From positions 16,599-80,598 of the forward strand of contig NZ_JAMXXK010000008.1 of the NCBI RefSeq assembly GCF_024129735.1: 64,000 nucleotides of DNA, in the 5' to 3' direction. Positions 1-8,082 of this stretch are shown here, one piece after another (within the stretch, counting starts at the first letter, position 1; each line of letters starts with the position of its first letter). The notes beneath the pieces were generated by a model. That model was not told the origin of the DNA and made no database searches. It saw only the letters and a list, made by a program, of their open reading frames with translations. Source of the DNA: Acinetobacter lwoffii (GTDB lineage Bacteria > Pseudomonadota > Gammaproteobacteria > Pseudomonadales > Moraxellaceae). Both the position numbers and the translations under genes were made by a program.

Positions 1-224
1 CTATGGTTGATCGCTTCGAAGTGTTCTCTTAATGCCTTTCCGCCAACAGTAATACCTTCGAGTACTACTTTAGTTTCTAGCAGGGTGAGTGTATTGCCTT
101 CAATTGCATTCGAATGATAGGTCCAGCGGACAATAAGATCTTCTTGTAAATTTTTAACAATTGATGGAGAAAGAGGGCGATGTTGATCTAATTTTTTCTT
201 TAAATCATCAATAGTTTCAAACAT
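1..224 (-). CDS. Fic family protein, N-terminal part (runs off the left edge)
   Basis: The reverse strand opens with ATG at 224-222 and stays open to base 1, giving about 74 residues. The start reads MFETIDDLKKKLDQHRPLS. Near residue 41 there is SNAIEGNTLTLLET, which fits the inhibitory-helix motif (S/T)xxxE(G/N) of Fic proteins whose own N-terminal helix blocks the active site. The catalytic HPFxxGNGR motif would lie outside the window, so activity cannot be judged. Fic enzymes usually transfer AMP from ATP to a target protein. A second, different Fic gene lies at 1251-2255 on the other strand. Confidence 0.75.
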   Translation of the reverse strand, partial: MFETIDDLKKKLDQHRPLSPSIVKNLQEDLIVRWTYHSNAIEGNTLTLLETKVVLEGITVGGKALREHFEAINH

Positions 225-379
225 AACCTTATCCCTGAATTTATCTTAGTCGATCATACATGAAAAAAGAAATATCAGAAATGTAGTGATATATCATTAC
301 ATTTTGTATTGATTATAAAAGTAGTAATTGGATGGCTTTCAATATTCTAGACACGAGACAGCCTCATTTTGAAAACCCA

Positions 380-1063
380 TTATTGTTCATTTCCCCATAC
401 GCCCATTGCATGCTGTAGATGACCAGTTTTGACATAAAGCGTTGCGCCTGATAGACCTGCCTGAAATTTAGCCGCACTATTGATGGGAAGACGGACCCAT
501 GAACCTGCGGGATATATTTCAGTGCCGCAAAATAATTGACCTTTGATAATTAGCACTTCAATCCCTTGTTCTGATTTCTCTTCGAAAATCTGAGCAGGTT
601 TTAGCTTTTCTAAATAGGTCTGTTCATGTTCCGATTGAAATAACGGGCATCTCATCCGATGTTTAGTAAGCTTCCAATTCGCTGGATCATTGGTATTAAT
701 TCGGGTGGGCTCTATCTCATTTTCGGTCATTTGCATCAGTTTCACAAAGATTAAACAACCAGCTTTACTGGAAACCTGATGAGTTGAATGATGGGGATTA
801 CGTAAATACCAGCCTGCCGGATAATCATCTTCAGCATTCTCTGTAAAAATGCCTGACAAGATAAGGACTTCTTCACCCAAAGGATGCTGATGTTCAGGAA
901 AGGCAGATTCTGGCGCGTATTTCACAAGACTAGTTGCACGTGCTTTCTCATTGCCAATACGATCAAGCATCATTCTATCGACTTCACCTCCTGGAGATTT
1001 CACCCAATGGTAATCCTCTGGCTTGATGATGACGGGCTGTGAGAAGTCGGCATGAATAAACAT
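380..1063 (-). CDS. Double cupin (ChrR-like) domain protein
   Basis: 227 residues. Two cupin-like halves are visible. The first has PEHQHPLGEEVLILSG near residues 56-71, with two His and a Glu that fit a cupin metal site, followed by the FTENAEDDYPAGWYLRNP pattern typical of ChrR-type cupins. The second half (about residues 160-215) repeats the fold signature with EVLIIKGQLFCGTEIYPAGSW but lacks the His-rich motif, so only the first half probably binds metal. ChrR cupins occur in anti-sigma factors and as stand-alone stress proteins; no sigma factor gene lies beside this one, so its role is open. A Shine-Dalgarno-like AGGA precedes the ATG. It lies between two Fic genes. Confidence 0.7.
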   Translation of the reverse strand: MFIHADFSQPVIIKPEDYHWVKSPGGEVDRMMLDRIGNEKARATSLVKYAPESAFPEHQHPLGEEVLILSGIFTENAEDDYPAGWYLRNPHHSTHQVSSKAGCLIFVKLMQMTENEIEPTRINTNDPANWKLTKHRMRCPLFQSEHEQTYLEKLKPAQIFEEKSEQGIEVLIIKGQLFCGTEIYPAGSWVRLPINSAAKFQAGLSGATLYVKTGHLQHAMGVWGNEQ

Positions 1064-1250
1064 AATGCTGTCCTGTAATGAAAAAACCTACGTATTTTAA
1101 CGAGAATGCATAGGTTTATTTTAAAAGAAATAGCGATGAGTTATCTCACTGTTTCAGAAAAGATAAGCAGGTTAATAGCAGATATTACTCATTAAGCTAT
1201 GCAATATTAATATTTTAGAGTTTAATCAACTGTGCTTTGTTTTTACATCA

Positions 1251-2255
1251 ATGAGGAATGGCATGAGATATCAACCGCCTTATACGATCACCTCTAGAAT
1301 TATTCACTTGATTGCACAAATTAGTGAATCAATAGGGCGTTTGACTGCATTAACCCAAATTCAAGATAGCCTTAAATTGCGAAAAGCAAATCGTATCCGA
1401 ACGATTCAAGGGTCTTTAGCGATCGAAGGGAATACCTTGAGTACAGAGCAAATCACAGCGATCCTGAATGGCAAGACCATTATCGCGCCACCTAAAGAAG
1501 TTCAAGAAGTCCGTAATGCCCTAAAAGCATATGAAGAAATTCAAAATTGGAACCCTGATCAAGAAACACATTTGCTGAAAGCACATCAAATACTGATGAC
1601 AGGACTGATTGATGAGGTTGGACAGTATCGCCATGGCGGTGTTGGTGTGATGTCAGGGGATCGAGTCGTGCATATGGCTCCGCCTGCAAATCAAGTGCAT
1701 CGCTTAATGGGAGAATTATTGCAGTGGTTGGCTGAAGGCAATGAGCACCCATTGATTCAGAGTTCAGTATTTCATTATGAGTTTGAGTTTATACATCCAT
1801 TTGCTGATGGCAATGGGCGTATGGGACGTTTATGGCAAACTTTAATCTTAAGCCAGTGGAATCCAATTTTTCTCAATATCCCTGTAGAAAGCTTGATTTA
1901 TCAAAACCAAAAAGCTTATTACGATGCATTGCAAGCGAGCACAGATCGCTCAGATTCAGCACCTTTTATTGAGTTTATTTTGCAGATGATTTTAGATGCA
2001 ATACTCAGTTCTGATGCCAGCGATCAAGATACCGCTCAAGATAGCGTACAAGTTAGCGATCAAGTTAAACGTCTCGTCCAGAAGATGGAGCAGAAGGAAT
2101 ATAGCTTAGCTGAGCTTATGGCTCTATTAGACTTGTCCCATCGAGCAACATTCCAAAAAAATTATTTAACTCCAGCATTAGAAGCCGGTGTGATTGAACG
2201 CACCTTTCCTGATAAGCCTAAGAGTCCTAAGCAAAAGTACAAATTAAAAAATTGA
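1251..2255 (+). CDS. Fic family protein with C-terminal winged-helix-like domain
   Basis: 334 residues. The Fic active-site motif is intact as HPFADGNGRMGR (about residues 182-193), with the catalytic His and the anion-binding GNGR loop. An N-terminal inhibitory motif SLAIEGNTLS sits near residue 54, so it is a self-inhibited Fic protein of the class carrying the helix at its N terminus. Residues after 250 contain a low-complexity SDASDQDTAQDSVQVSDQV linker and then a helix-turn-helix-like region (LAELMALLDLSHRATFQKNYLTPAL), a common C-terminal arrangement in this family. Predicted reaction is AMP transfer to protein Ser/Thr/Tyr; the target is unknown. ATG at 1251 or 1263 could be the start. 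Confidence 0.85.
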   Translation: MRNGMRYQPPYTITSRIIHLIAQISESIGRLTALTQIQDSLKLRKANRIRTIQGSLAIEGNTLSTEQITAILNGKTIIAPPKEVQEVRNALKAYEEIQNWNPDQETHLLKAHQILMTGLIDEVGQYRHGGVGVMSGDRVVHMAPPANQVHRLMGELLQWLAEGNEHPLIQSSVFHYEFEFIHPFADGNGRMGRLWQTLILSQWNPIFLNIPVESLIYQNQKAYYDALQASTDRSDSAPFIEFILQMILDAILSSDASDQDTAQDSVQVSDQVKRLVQKMEQKEYSLAELMALLDLSHRATFQKNYLTPALEAGVIERTFPDKPKSPKQKYKLKN

Positions 2256-2425
2256 ACTATACTGAGGTGGATGTGATTATTAATATCATAATGAGCTAAT
2301 TGTAATGTTATAACATTTCATTTATTTTTAGGTGTAATTTTCTGCTATAATGTCAGTACGCCACTTCAAATCCTGAATTCGGATTTGAACAAGATTTTAA
2401 AGTGATTCAATGCACTAAATCTAAT

Positions 2426-2445
2426 TTGGGTCAAAATTGGGTCAA
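2426..2445. repeat. Two direct copies of TTGGGTCAA
   Basis: TTGGGTCAA occurs at 2426-2434 and again at 2437-2445, separated by two A residues. Short spaced repeats of this kind are seen beside attachment sites as integrase arm-type sites. Here they lie about 60 bases from the tmRNA-like end at 2500-2522. The role is inferred from position only. Confidence 0.4.
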
Positions 2446-2499
2446 TGAATTTTTTTATTCAACAAAAGAGCTTTAAAATGAATGAGTTAGGTTTTGAGT

Positions 2500-2522
2500 T
2501 CAATTGACGCCACCTCCACCAA
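2500..2522 (+). other. tmRNA (ssrA) 3'-end-like sequence, probable attachment site
   Basis: The bases read TTCAATT (a T-loop-like heptamer), then GACGCCACCTCCACCA, ending in an encoded CCA. This is how the T-arm and acceptor end of bacterial tmRNA normally looks. There is no tmRNA body upstream: the 5' end, tag reading frame and acceptor 5' half are absent. The arrangement therefore fits a duplicated 3' end left behind when an element integrated at ssrA, with the original terminator kept downstream. No integrase gene is in the window; it would lie to the left. Confidence 0.5.
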
Positions 2523-2535
2523 AATTCTTGTTATA

Positions 2536-2567
2536 AATCAGCCGCTTATTTAAGTGGCTTTTTTATT
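2536..2567 (+). terminator. Rho-independent terminator after the ssrA-like end
   Basis: A stem of AGCCGCTTA and TAAGTGGC (one G-U pair) is followed by a run of T. It directly follows the ssrA-like 3' end and may be the original ssrA terminator. It could also serve the Fic gene upstream, and read backwards it lies past the end of the LysR gene. Confidence 0.65.
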
Positions 2568-2587
2568 GCCTAAATTTTATAAGCGAT

Positions 2588-3526
2588 TTAAAAAATCAAA
2601 TCAAAACTAGAGCGAATACGCTCAATCAATAAATGCTTCGACTCTGACAAATGGGTATTTTTACGTACCATCAATTGGGTTTGAGCCGTGTTGCACAGTT
2701 CGGAATCAATAGTTAAGGCAACGGCCTGACCTTCTTTAACTGCATCTGCGATATCTGCATAGCGCATGGCGGAAATCCCATGTCCAGCCACCACATAATT
2801 TTTTAAGGCATAAATAGAATTGGTGGTCAGGCCAATATTCAGGTTCACTTGTAAGCGTACCATTTCACTGTCGAGTAGCTGACGAAAACCATGCCCTACG
2901 GGCATTAAGGCAAATTTATAGGCTGAAATTTCAGAGAGATAAATACGATGCTTGAGCTTGGCAAGAGGATGACCGGCAGGAACAGCCAGAATAAAAGGTT
3001 CTGTTTTATGAGCAATGGTGCTGATGTCTGTATGAAATGGAGGATTATACGCCAATCCAATATGCGCCAGGCTGTCCACGATATGTCGTACCACATGCTG
3101 GGCACTCATTAATTCTAACTGGATTTCAAGATTTGGATATTTATGATGCACATGTCGAAGTACATCATAAATCATGTGTTGCATATAACTTTCACTTGAA
3201 ACAATGTTCACTTTGCCAAGTTGAGAAGATTGCAGCTGAAATAAACTGTCAAATAATTCATTTTCACGATTCTTATTTTCCTTAAAATACTCAAGTACCA
3301 GATAGGCGGCTTCAGTCGGAATAATATGCCGCCCCTTACGTTTGAACAGGTTTATTTTTAGTTCAGATTCAAAGAGTTGAATTTGTCGGCTCATGGCGGA
3401 CTGTTCAATATTCAGGATATCTGCCGCTTTGCGCATCGAACCGAACATCATCACCGTATAGAAATAACGCAAACGCTTTTCATTGATTCCGTTCAGTGGC
3501 GCAAGGAATTGCAAGTTTCTGTCCAT
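2588..3526 (-). CDS. LysR family transcriptional regulator
   Basis: 312 residues, the usual LysR length. The N-terminal helix-turn-helix is clear: RLRYFYTVMMFGSMRKAADI followed by LNIEQSAMSRQIQLFESEL (about residues 19-57). The rest is a periplasmic-binding-protein-like effector domain. It is divergently transcribed from the MFS transporter at 3645 with a 118-base gap, the classic layout for a LysR protein controlling its neighbour. By inference it regulates the transporter and MlrC-like peptidase genes; the inducer is unknown. Confidence 0.9.
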   Translation of the reverse strand: MDRNLQFLAPLNGINEKRLRYFYTVMMFGSMRKAADILNIEQSAMSRQIQLFESELKINLFKRKGRHIIPTEAAYLVLEYFKENKNRENELFDSLFQLQSSQLGKVNIVSSESYMQHMIYDVLRHVHHKYPNLEIQLELMSAQHVVRHIVDSLAHIGLAYNPPFHTDISTIAHKTEPFILAVPAGHPLAKLKHRIYLSEISAYKFALMPVGHGFRQLLDSEMVRLQVNLNIGLTTNSIYALKNYVVAGHGISAMRYADIADAVKEGQAVALTIDSELCNTAQTQLMVRKNTHLSESKHLLIERIRSSFDLIF

Positions 3527-3644
3527 AAAAACTCTGATGCCTTAAAAGCATCAGTATGCCGAATAAATTACATTGTTATCAAGTCAGGAGCATGCTTACA
3601 TGGATTTTGAACAATAAGAAGATCTAGATAAAAAGGAGTTTTAG

Positions 3645-4973
3645 ATGGATTTAATGATCTCCCGTCAACAACGGTTAGACCAGATTTACAAGAAAGTAAG
3701 CTGGCGGCTACTGCCATTTTTATTGCTGTGTTATTTCTTTGCTTATCTGGACCGGATCAATATCGGATTTGCCAAGTTACAAATGCAGCAGGAGCTGGGC
3801 TTTAACGATGCAATTTATGGGATGGCAGCCGGCATATTCTTTTTAGGTTATGTACTGTTTGAAGTGCCAACCAACCTGTATTTTGAAAAAGTCGGCGCCA
3901 GAAAAACTATTACCCGCATCATGATTTTGTGGGGCCTGACCTCCATGTCGATGCTATTTGTCACCACCCCGCAGATGTTCTATGTCTTGCGCTTTTTACT
4001 AGGTGTATTCGAAGCCGGTTTTGCCCCAGGCATGATTTTCTATCTGACCTATTGGTATTCCGGTGCACGCATGGCACGTGTGATGGCGATTGTTATGCTG
4101 GCTGGGCCGCTCGCTGGCATGTTAGGTGCGCCGTTATCGACGCAAATTATGAGTACTTTCCATCAGATTTATAATCTTTCTGGCTGGCAATGGTTATTTT
4201 TATTAGAAGCTGTGCCAACCGTGCTATTGGGTTGCGTAGCGTACTTTTATTTAACCGATCATCCTTCACAAGCAAAATGGCTGTCCCAAGAGGATAAAGC
4301 CTTATTGGTGAAAGAAATTTCACAGCATCAGTCTGCAAGCGGTCATAGCAATTTTAAAGCAGTATTAAAGGATCCCTGGATTTATTTCATGGCCTTGGCC
4401 TATTTCACCATTATCTGTGGCATCTATGCGATTGGCTTTTGGCTACCATCTTTACTGAAGTCGGGCGGTATCCAAAATTTGCAGATGATTGGTTGGCTGG
4501 TGGCGATTCCATATTTATGCGGTGCAATTTTCATGATCATTTTTGCCCGCAGCTCGGACAAATGGCAGGAACGGAAATGGCATTGTGTAGTGCCGACGGT
4601 ATTGGCCTGAGTCAGCTTGATGTTGTCGGTGATCAGTGCGAATTTCCTGCTGTCCTTTATTGCGATCTGTACCGCAACGGCCTTTATGTTTAGTGCCTAT
4701 ACCATTTTCTGGTCAATTCCATCGAAATACTTAAGCGGTAGTGCGGCAGCAGGCGGAATTGCCCTGATTAACAATATCGGATTACTCGGTGGTTTTGTCA
4801 GTCCAAATATTATGGGCATGGCACAGTCAATGACCGGTTCCATGCTGGCAGGCTGGTTCACGATTGCTGTGATCATGATGCTCGGTGGCGCTTTCCTGAT
4901 TTATGCCTTCAGACTGAAAAAGCAAGTTGTTCCCGAGCAAGTAACACGCGCTGCCTTAATTGTCGATAAATAA
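3645..4973 (+). pseudogene. MFS transporter (ACS family), split by an in-frame TGA
   Basis: A strong AAGGAG precedes ATG 3645. The frame encodes MFS transmembrane segments, with YFFAYLDRINIGFAKLQM near residue 25 and FEVPTN near residue 75, typical of the anion:cation symporter family (tartrate, phthalate, glucarate carriers). It stops at TGA 4608-4610, after 321 residues. The same frame continues without gap or shift as VSLMLSVISANF to a stop at 4971-4973, supplying the missing C-terminal segments; together about 442 residues, the normal family length. So a single nonsense codon breaks the gene, by mutation or sequencing error. The peptidase gene follows 30 bases later, suggesting that the transporter imported its substrate. 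Confidence 0.85.
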
Positions 4974-5003
4974 TCAATACGTAGCATAGGAAGGATTCAG
5001 GAT

Positions 5004-6527
5004 ATGAAGAAAATCATCATTGCGGGCTTTCAACATGAAACCAATACCTTTGCCCCGACCAAAGCAAGCTACGCGGATTTTGTCCAGGGTGGGGGATTTC
5101 CGCCGCTTAGCCGCGGCGCAGATATCCTGAAATTTCGGGAACAGAACATTCCGATTGGCGGTTTTATTCAACAAGCGGAACAATTCGGGTATCAACTTTT
5201 ACCGGTGATCTGGGCGGGCACTTCACCTTCAGCGCATGTAGAGCAGGACACTTACCAGCGGATTTGTGATGAAATTATTGCAAGCATCCAGCAGCATCCG
5301 GCAGATGCGGTGTATCTGGATCTGCATGGTGCTATGGTCAGTGAACAGGTGGATGATGGTGAAGGCGAATTGTTAAGACGGGTTCGTGAAGCAGTTGGGC
5401 CGGATATTCCGGTAATTGCCAGTCTGGATTTCCATGCCAATGTCACGCAAGCGATGTTTGCCCATAGTGATGTGCTGATTTGCTATCGAACCTATCCGCA
5501 TGTAGATATGGCCCAAACCGGACAACGTTGCGCTCAAGTGTTGGATCAAATATTCCGGGGTAAAAAGCTGCATAAGCAAATGTATAAGCTGCCGTTTTTG
5601 ATTGCGCTGAATGCACAATGTACCGAGCTGGAACCTACCCAGTCTTGTATGAATTTACTCGAACAGCTAGAACAAAATAATCCTGTCCAGATGAATTTCA
5701 CGCCGGGTTTTCCGGCGGCAGATTTTGCCGAATGTGGTGGTTGTATCTGGGGCTATAGTGAAAATGCTGTGCAGTTAGATCAGGCCATGCAACGCTATAT
5801 CGCCCATGTGCTGCAACAAGAAACGCATTGGAATATGGGTTTTTTATCACCCGATCATGCCGTGCTGCAGGCACTTCAACTTTATCAACAGCATCATTCG
5901 ACCAGACCCGTGGTGATTGCAGATACTCAGGATAATCCGGGAGCCGGTGGTGATTCGAATACGACCGGGATGCTATCGGCGCTACATCGGCATCAGGTTA
6001 AAAATGCACTGATTGGGCTTATTGTTGATCCTGCGGTGGTGCAACAAGCCTATCAGCTTGAGCTTGGTCAGCATTTTTATGCGAAATTGGGCGGAACATC
6101 AGGTATTGCGGGGGATGCTCTATTTAGCGCTGAATTTAAAATCAAAGCCTATAGCGATGGGAAATTCAGCTATGGCGGGCCCATGATGCATGGCGTTGAG
6201 GCGGATATCGGCCCGAGTATATTGCTGGAAATAGACGGTATTGAAATTGCAGTCAGTTCCTACAAAGCCCAGTTGCTCGATCGTAATATGTTTAGAATTT
6301 TTGGTGTTGTGCCTGAAGATAAATCAATTATTGTAGTGAAAAGCTCGGTACATTTTCGTGCAGATTTTCAGGACATGGCTGCTGCCATTTTGGTCGCGAA
6401 AGCGCCTGGTGCCATGAAAGCAGACCCGAATGACCTGCCTTGGCAAAAGATTGATCCTGATAGACGACTCGTGCCGATGGGCGAAAGTCTGGCGCAACGT
6501 GATCAGCCATTGCGTCGTACTGTTTAA
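5004..6527 (+). CDS. M81 family metallopeptidase, MlrC-like
   Basis: 507 residues. The start MKKIIIAGFQHETNTFAP is the hallmark of the MlrC/M81 family. Later DLHGAM, SLDFHANVT and YPHVDMAQTG supply the Asp and His residues expected for the zinc site, and GDSNTTGM fits the family's central domain. The founding member, from the microcystin degradation pathway, cleaves the linear peptide product. Most bacteria with MlrC-like proteins do not degrade microcystin, so the real substrate is probably another small peptide or amide. An AGGA lies ahead of the ATG. It is the second gene of the operon with the interrupted transporter, under the divergent LysR gene. Confidence 0.85.
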   Translation: MKKIIIAGFQHETNTFAPTKASYADFVQGGGFPPLSRGADILKFREQNIPIGGFIQQAEQFGYQLLPVIWAGTSPSAHVEQDTYQRICDEIIASIQQHPADAVYLDLHGAMVSEQVDDGEGELLRRVREAVGPDIPVIASLDFHANVTQAMFAHSDVLICYRTYPHVDMAQTGQRCAQVLDQIFRGKKLHKQMYKLPFLIALNAQCTELEPTQSCMNLLEQLEQNNPVQMNFTPGFPAADFAECGGCIWGYSENAVQLDQAMQRYIAHVLQQETHWNMGFLSPDHAVLQALQLYQQHHSTRPVVIADTQDNPGAGGDSNTTGMLSALHRHQVKNALIGLIVDPAVVQQAYQLELGQHFYAKLGGTSGIAGDALFSAEFKIKAYSDGKFSYGGPMMHGVEADIGPSILLEIDGIEIAVSSYKAQLLDRNMFRIFGVVPEDKSIIVVKSSVHFRADFQDMAAAILVAKAPGAMKADPNDLPWQKIDPDRRLVPMGESLAQRDQPLRRTV

Positions 6528-6563
6528 CATTTAACTAATATCCAATTAACACCCAAACGATTG

Positions 6564-6600
6564 AACAGGCTAGATCCATCACGATCAAGCCTGTTTTTTT
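6564..6600 (+). terminator. Rho-independent terminator of the M81 operon
   Basis: The arms AACAGGCT (6564-6571) and AGCCTGTT (6588-6595) pair perfectly and are followed by T residues. It lies 37 bases after the peptidase stop codon. The rest of the 330-base gap up to 6858 is AT-rich with no further gene seen. Confidence 0.85.
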
Positions 6601-6858
6601 GATCACATCTTCATTTCCTTAAACTCAATACAATTTTCTGGTACCTGATCCCGCGTCTGAATCTGCCAAAGATGGACTAGTCTGATATCAAACAGGGCTA
6701 GCTAAAAAAAAGCGGACAGGAATTCAACATTCTTTTCAAACTCAACAAAATACCTATAATTCCAATTAGAAACTTGTTGTAAATTAAACCTTAGGAAAAA
6801 AACAAATACAGTGTTGACTTTCTTATTTTAAATTAGACGAATCAACCGGAGATTCTCA

Positions 6859-8082
6859 TTGCGCGCTGCCCGCTATAAAATTTTGCTCATTATCGTATTG
6901 CTACTGGCAGTAGGGTTTGCTCTATTTCGTTGGTGGCAGGGGCCAGTGGTGCCTAGTTATACGCTGAGTGCCATGCCGCTGGTACAAAATGTTGTTGCGA
7001 CCGGACGTGTTGCGACAGTTTCACGTGCCCAGGTAGGCAGTGAAATTAGTGGTGTGGTTCTGCAACGTCTGGTGCAGGAAGGCGATCAGGTTAAACTGGG
7101 TGATCTGCTGGTGGTATTGAAATCGGATGAATTGCTGGCCCAAGTCAGACAGGCCGAGCTGGCATTGACCGAATTGGCAAGCAGCCGACGGCCACAGGCT
7201 GCAGCAGAACTGGCCAGTGCCAAAGCCCAGCTGGAGCAAGCCAGCCGAGAAGCTACACGTCGACGTAATGCAGAAGCCGGTATCCTGTCGAGGGAAGAAG
7301 TCGAACAGGCTGTGGAAGCAGAAAGAGTCGCGCGCAATAATTATGAGATAGCTCGGGTAAAAGCATCCGCATTGGCCGCGGGTCAAGTCGAAGAAGCGTC
7401 GCTTCGGGAACAGCTTGCAGTGGCACAGGCTCAACTGGCCAAAACCAAGATTCGGGCTGCAGTCGCCGGCACAGTATTGACACGCGATGTCGAGCCGGGT
7501 GATCTGGTTCAGCCGGGACAAACTTTATTTACCATTGCGTTAACAGGGAATACAGAAATCCGGGTACCGCTAGATGAGCGGAATTTACCGCAACTGGCCT
7601 TGCAGCAAAATGCCACTGTGATTAGCGATGCCTATCCGGATCAGTCTTTCCCGGCCCGGATTAACTTTATTGCGCCAAGTATCGATCCACAGCGAGGTAC
7701 GGTAGAAGTCAGGTTAACTGTCAATCCCGTACCAGATTTTCTGCGTCAGGACATGACGGTATCGGTGAATGTCGAGACGGCCAAACGAGCCCGGGCACTG
7801 GCTATTCCAAATGATGCTTTAAGCAGTATCAAGGGAGATAAAGCCGTGGTGTTAATGGTACGTGATGGAAAAGTACAGCGTCAGCAGATTACTTTAGGCT
7901 TGCGTGGCTTGGTCATGTCGGAAGTGAAATCCGGACTGAGTGAGGGTGATCAGGTGCTGGCAGATGCCGAATCTTCATTGGAGGATGGCACCAGAGTTCG
8001 CTTAGAACCACAACAGAGTTCATTGCAGAATTCTGCTGATATGGCCAATAGCAAAAATGAATTACCGGTGAACTTCGATTGA
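6859..8082 (+). CDS. Periplasmic adaptor (MacA/HlyD-type membrane fusion protein)
   Basis: 407 residues. A single N-terminal membrane anchor (ILLIIVLLLAVGFALF, about residues 8-23) is followed by a lipoyl-like half (VGSEISGVVLQRLVQEGDQV), a long Ala/Gln/Glu-rich coiled-coil hairpin (about residues 95-200), the second lipoyl half (AAVAGTVLTRDVEPGDLV) and beta-barrel domains, the order found in MacA/HlyD adaptors. The frame begins at TTG 6859 with CCGGAGA upstream; no in-frame ATG lies near. It forms an operon with the permease (stop/start overlap) and ATPase that follow. The adaptor would link the inner membrane ABC transporter to an outer membrane channel, which is not encoded here. Confidence 0.85.
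   Translation: MRAARYKILLIIVLLLAVGFALFRWWQGPVVPSYTLSAMPLVQNVVATGRVATVSRAQVGSEISGVVLQRLVQEGDQVKLGDLLVVLKSDELLAQVRQAELALTELASSRRPQAAAELASAKAQLEQASREATRRRNAEAGILSREEVEQAVEAERVARNNYEIARVKASALAAGQVEEASLREQLAVAQAQLAKTKIRAAVAGTVLTRDVEPGDLVQPGQTLFTIALTGNTEIRVPLDERNLPQLALQQNATVISDAYPDQSFPARINFIAPSIDPQRGTVEVRLTVNPVPDFLRQDMTVSVNVETAKRARALAIPNDALSSIKGDKAVVLMVRDGKVQRQQITLGLRGLVMSEVKSGLSEGDQVLADAESSLEDGTRVRLEPQQSSLQNSADMANSKNELPVNFD

Noticed and set aside
2256..2522. A complete tmRNA gene
   Set aside because: Only the T-loop and acceptor 3' end are seen. The 5' acceptor half, pseudoknots and tag frame were not found in the available space.
7021..7521. 166-residue open frame on the minus strand inside the adaptor gene
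   Set aside because: It mirrors the GC-rich codons of the adaptor's coiled coil, has a Ser/Cys/Gln-rich improbable composition and no ribosome binding site.
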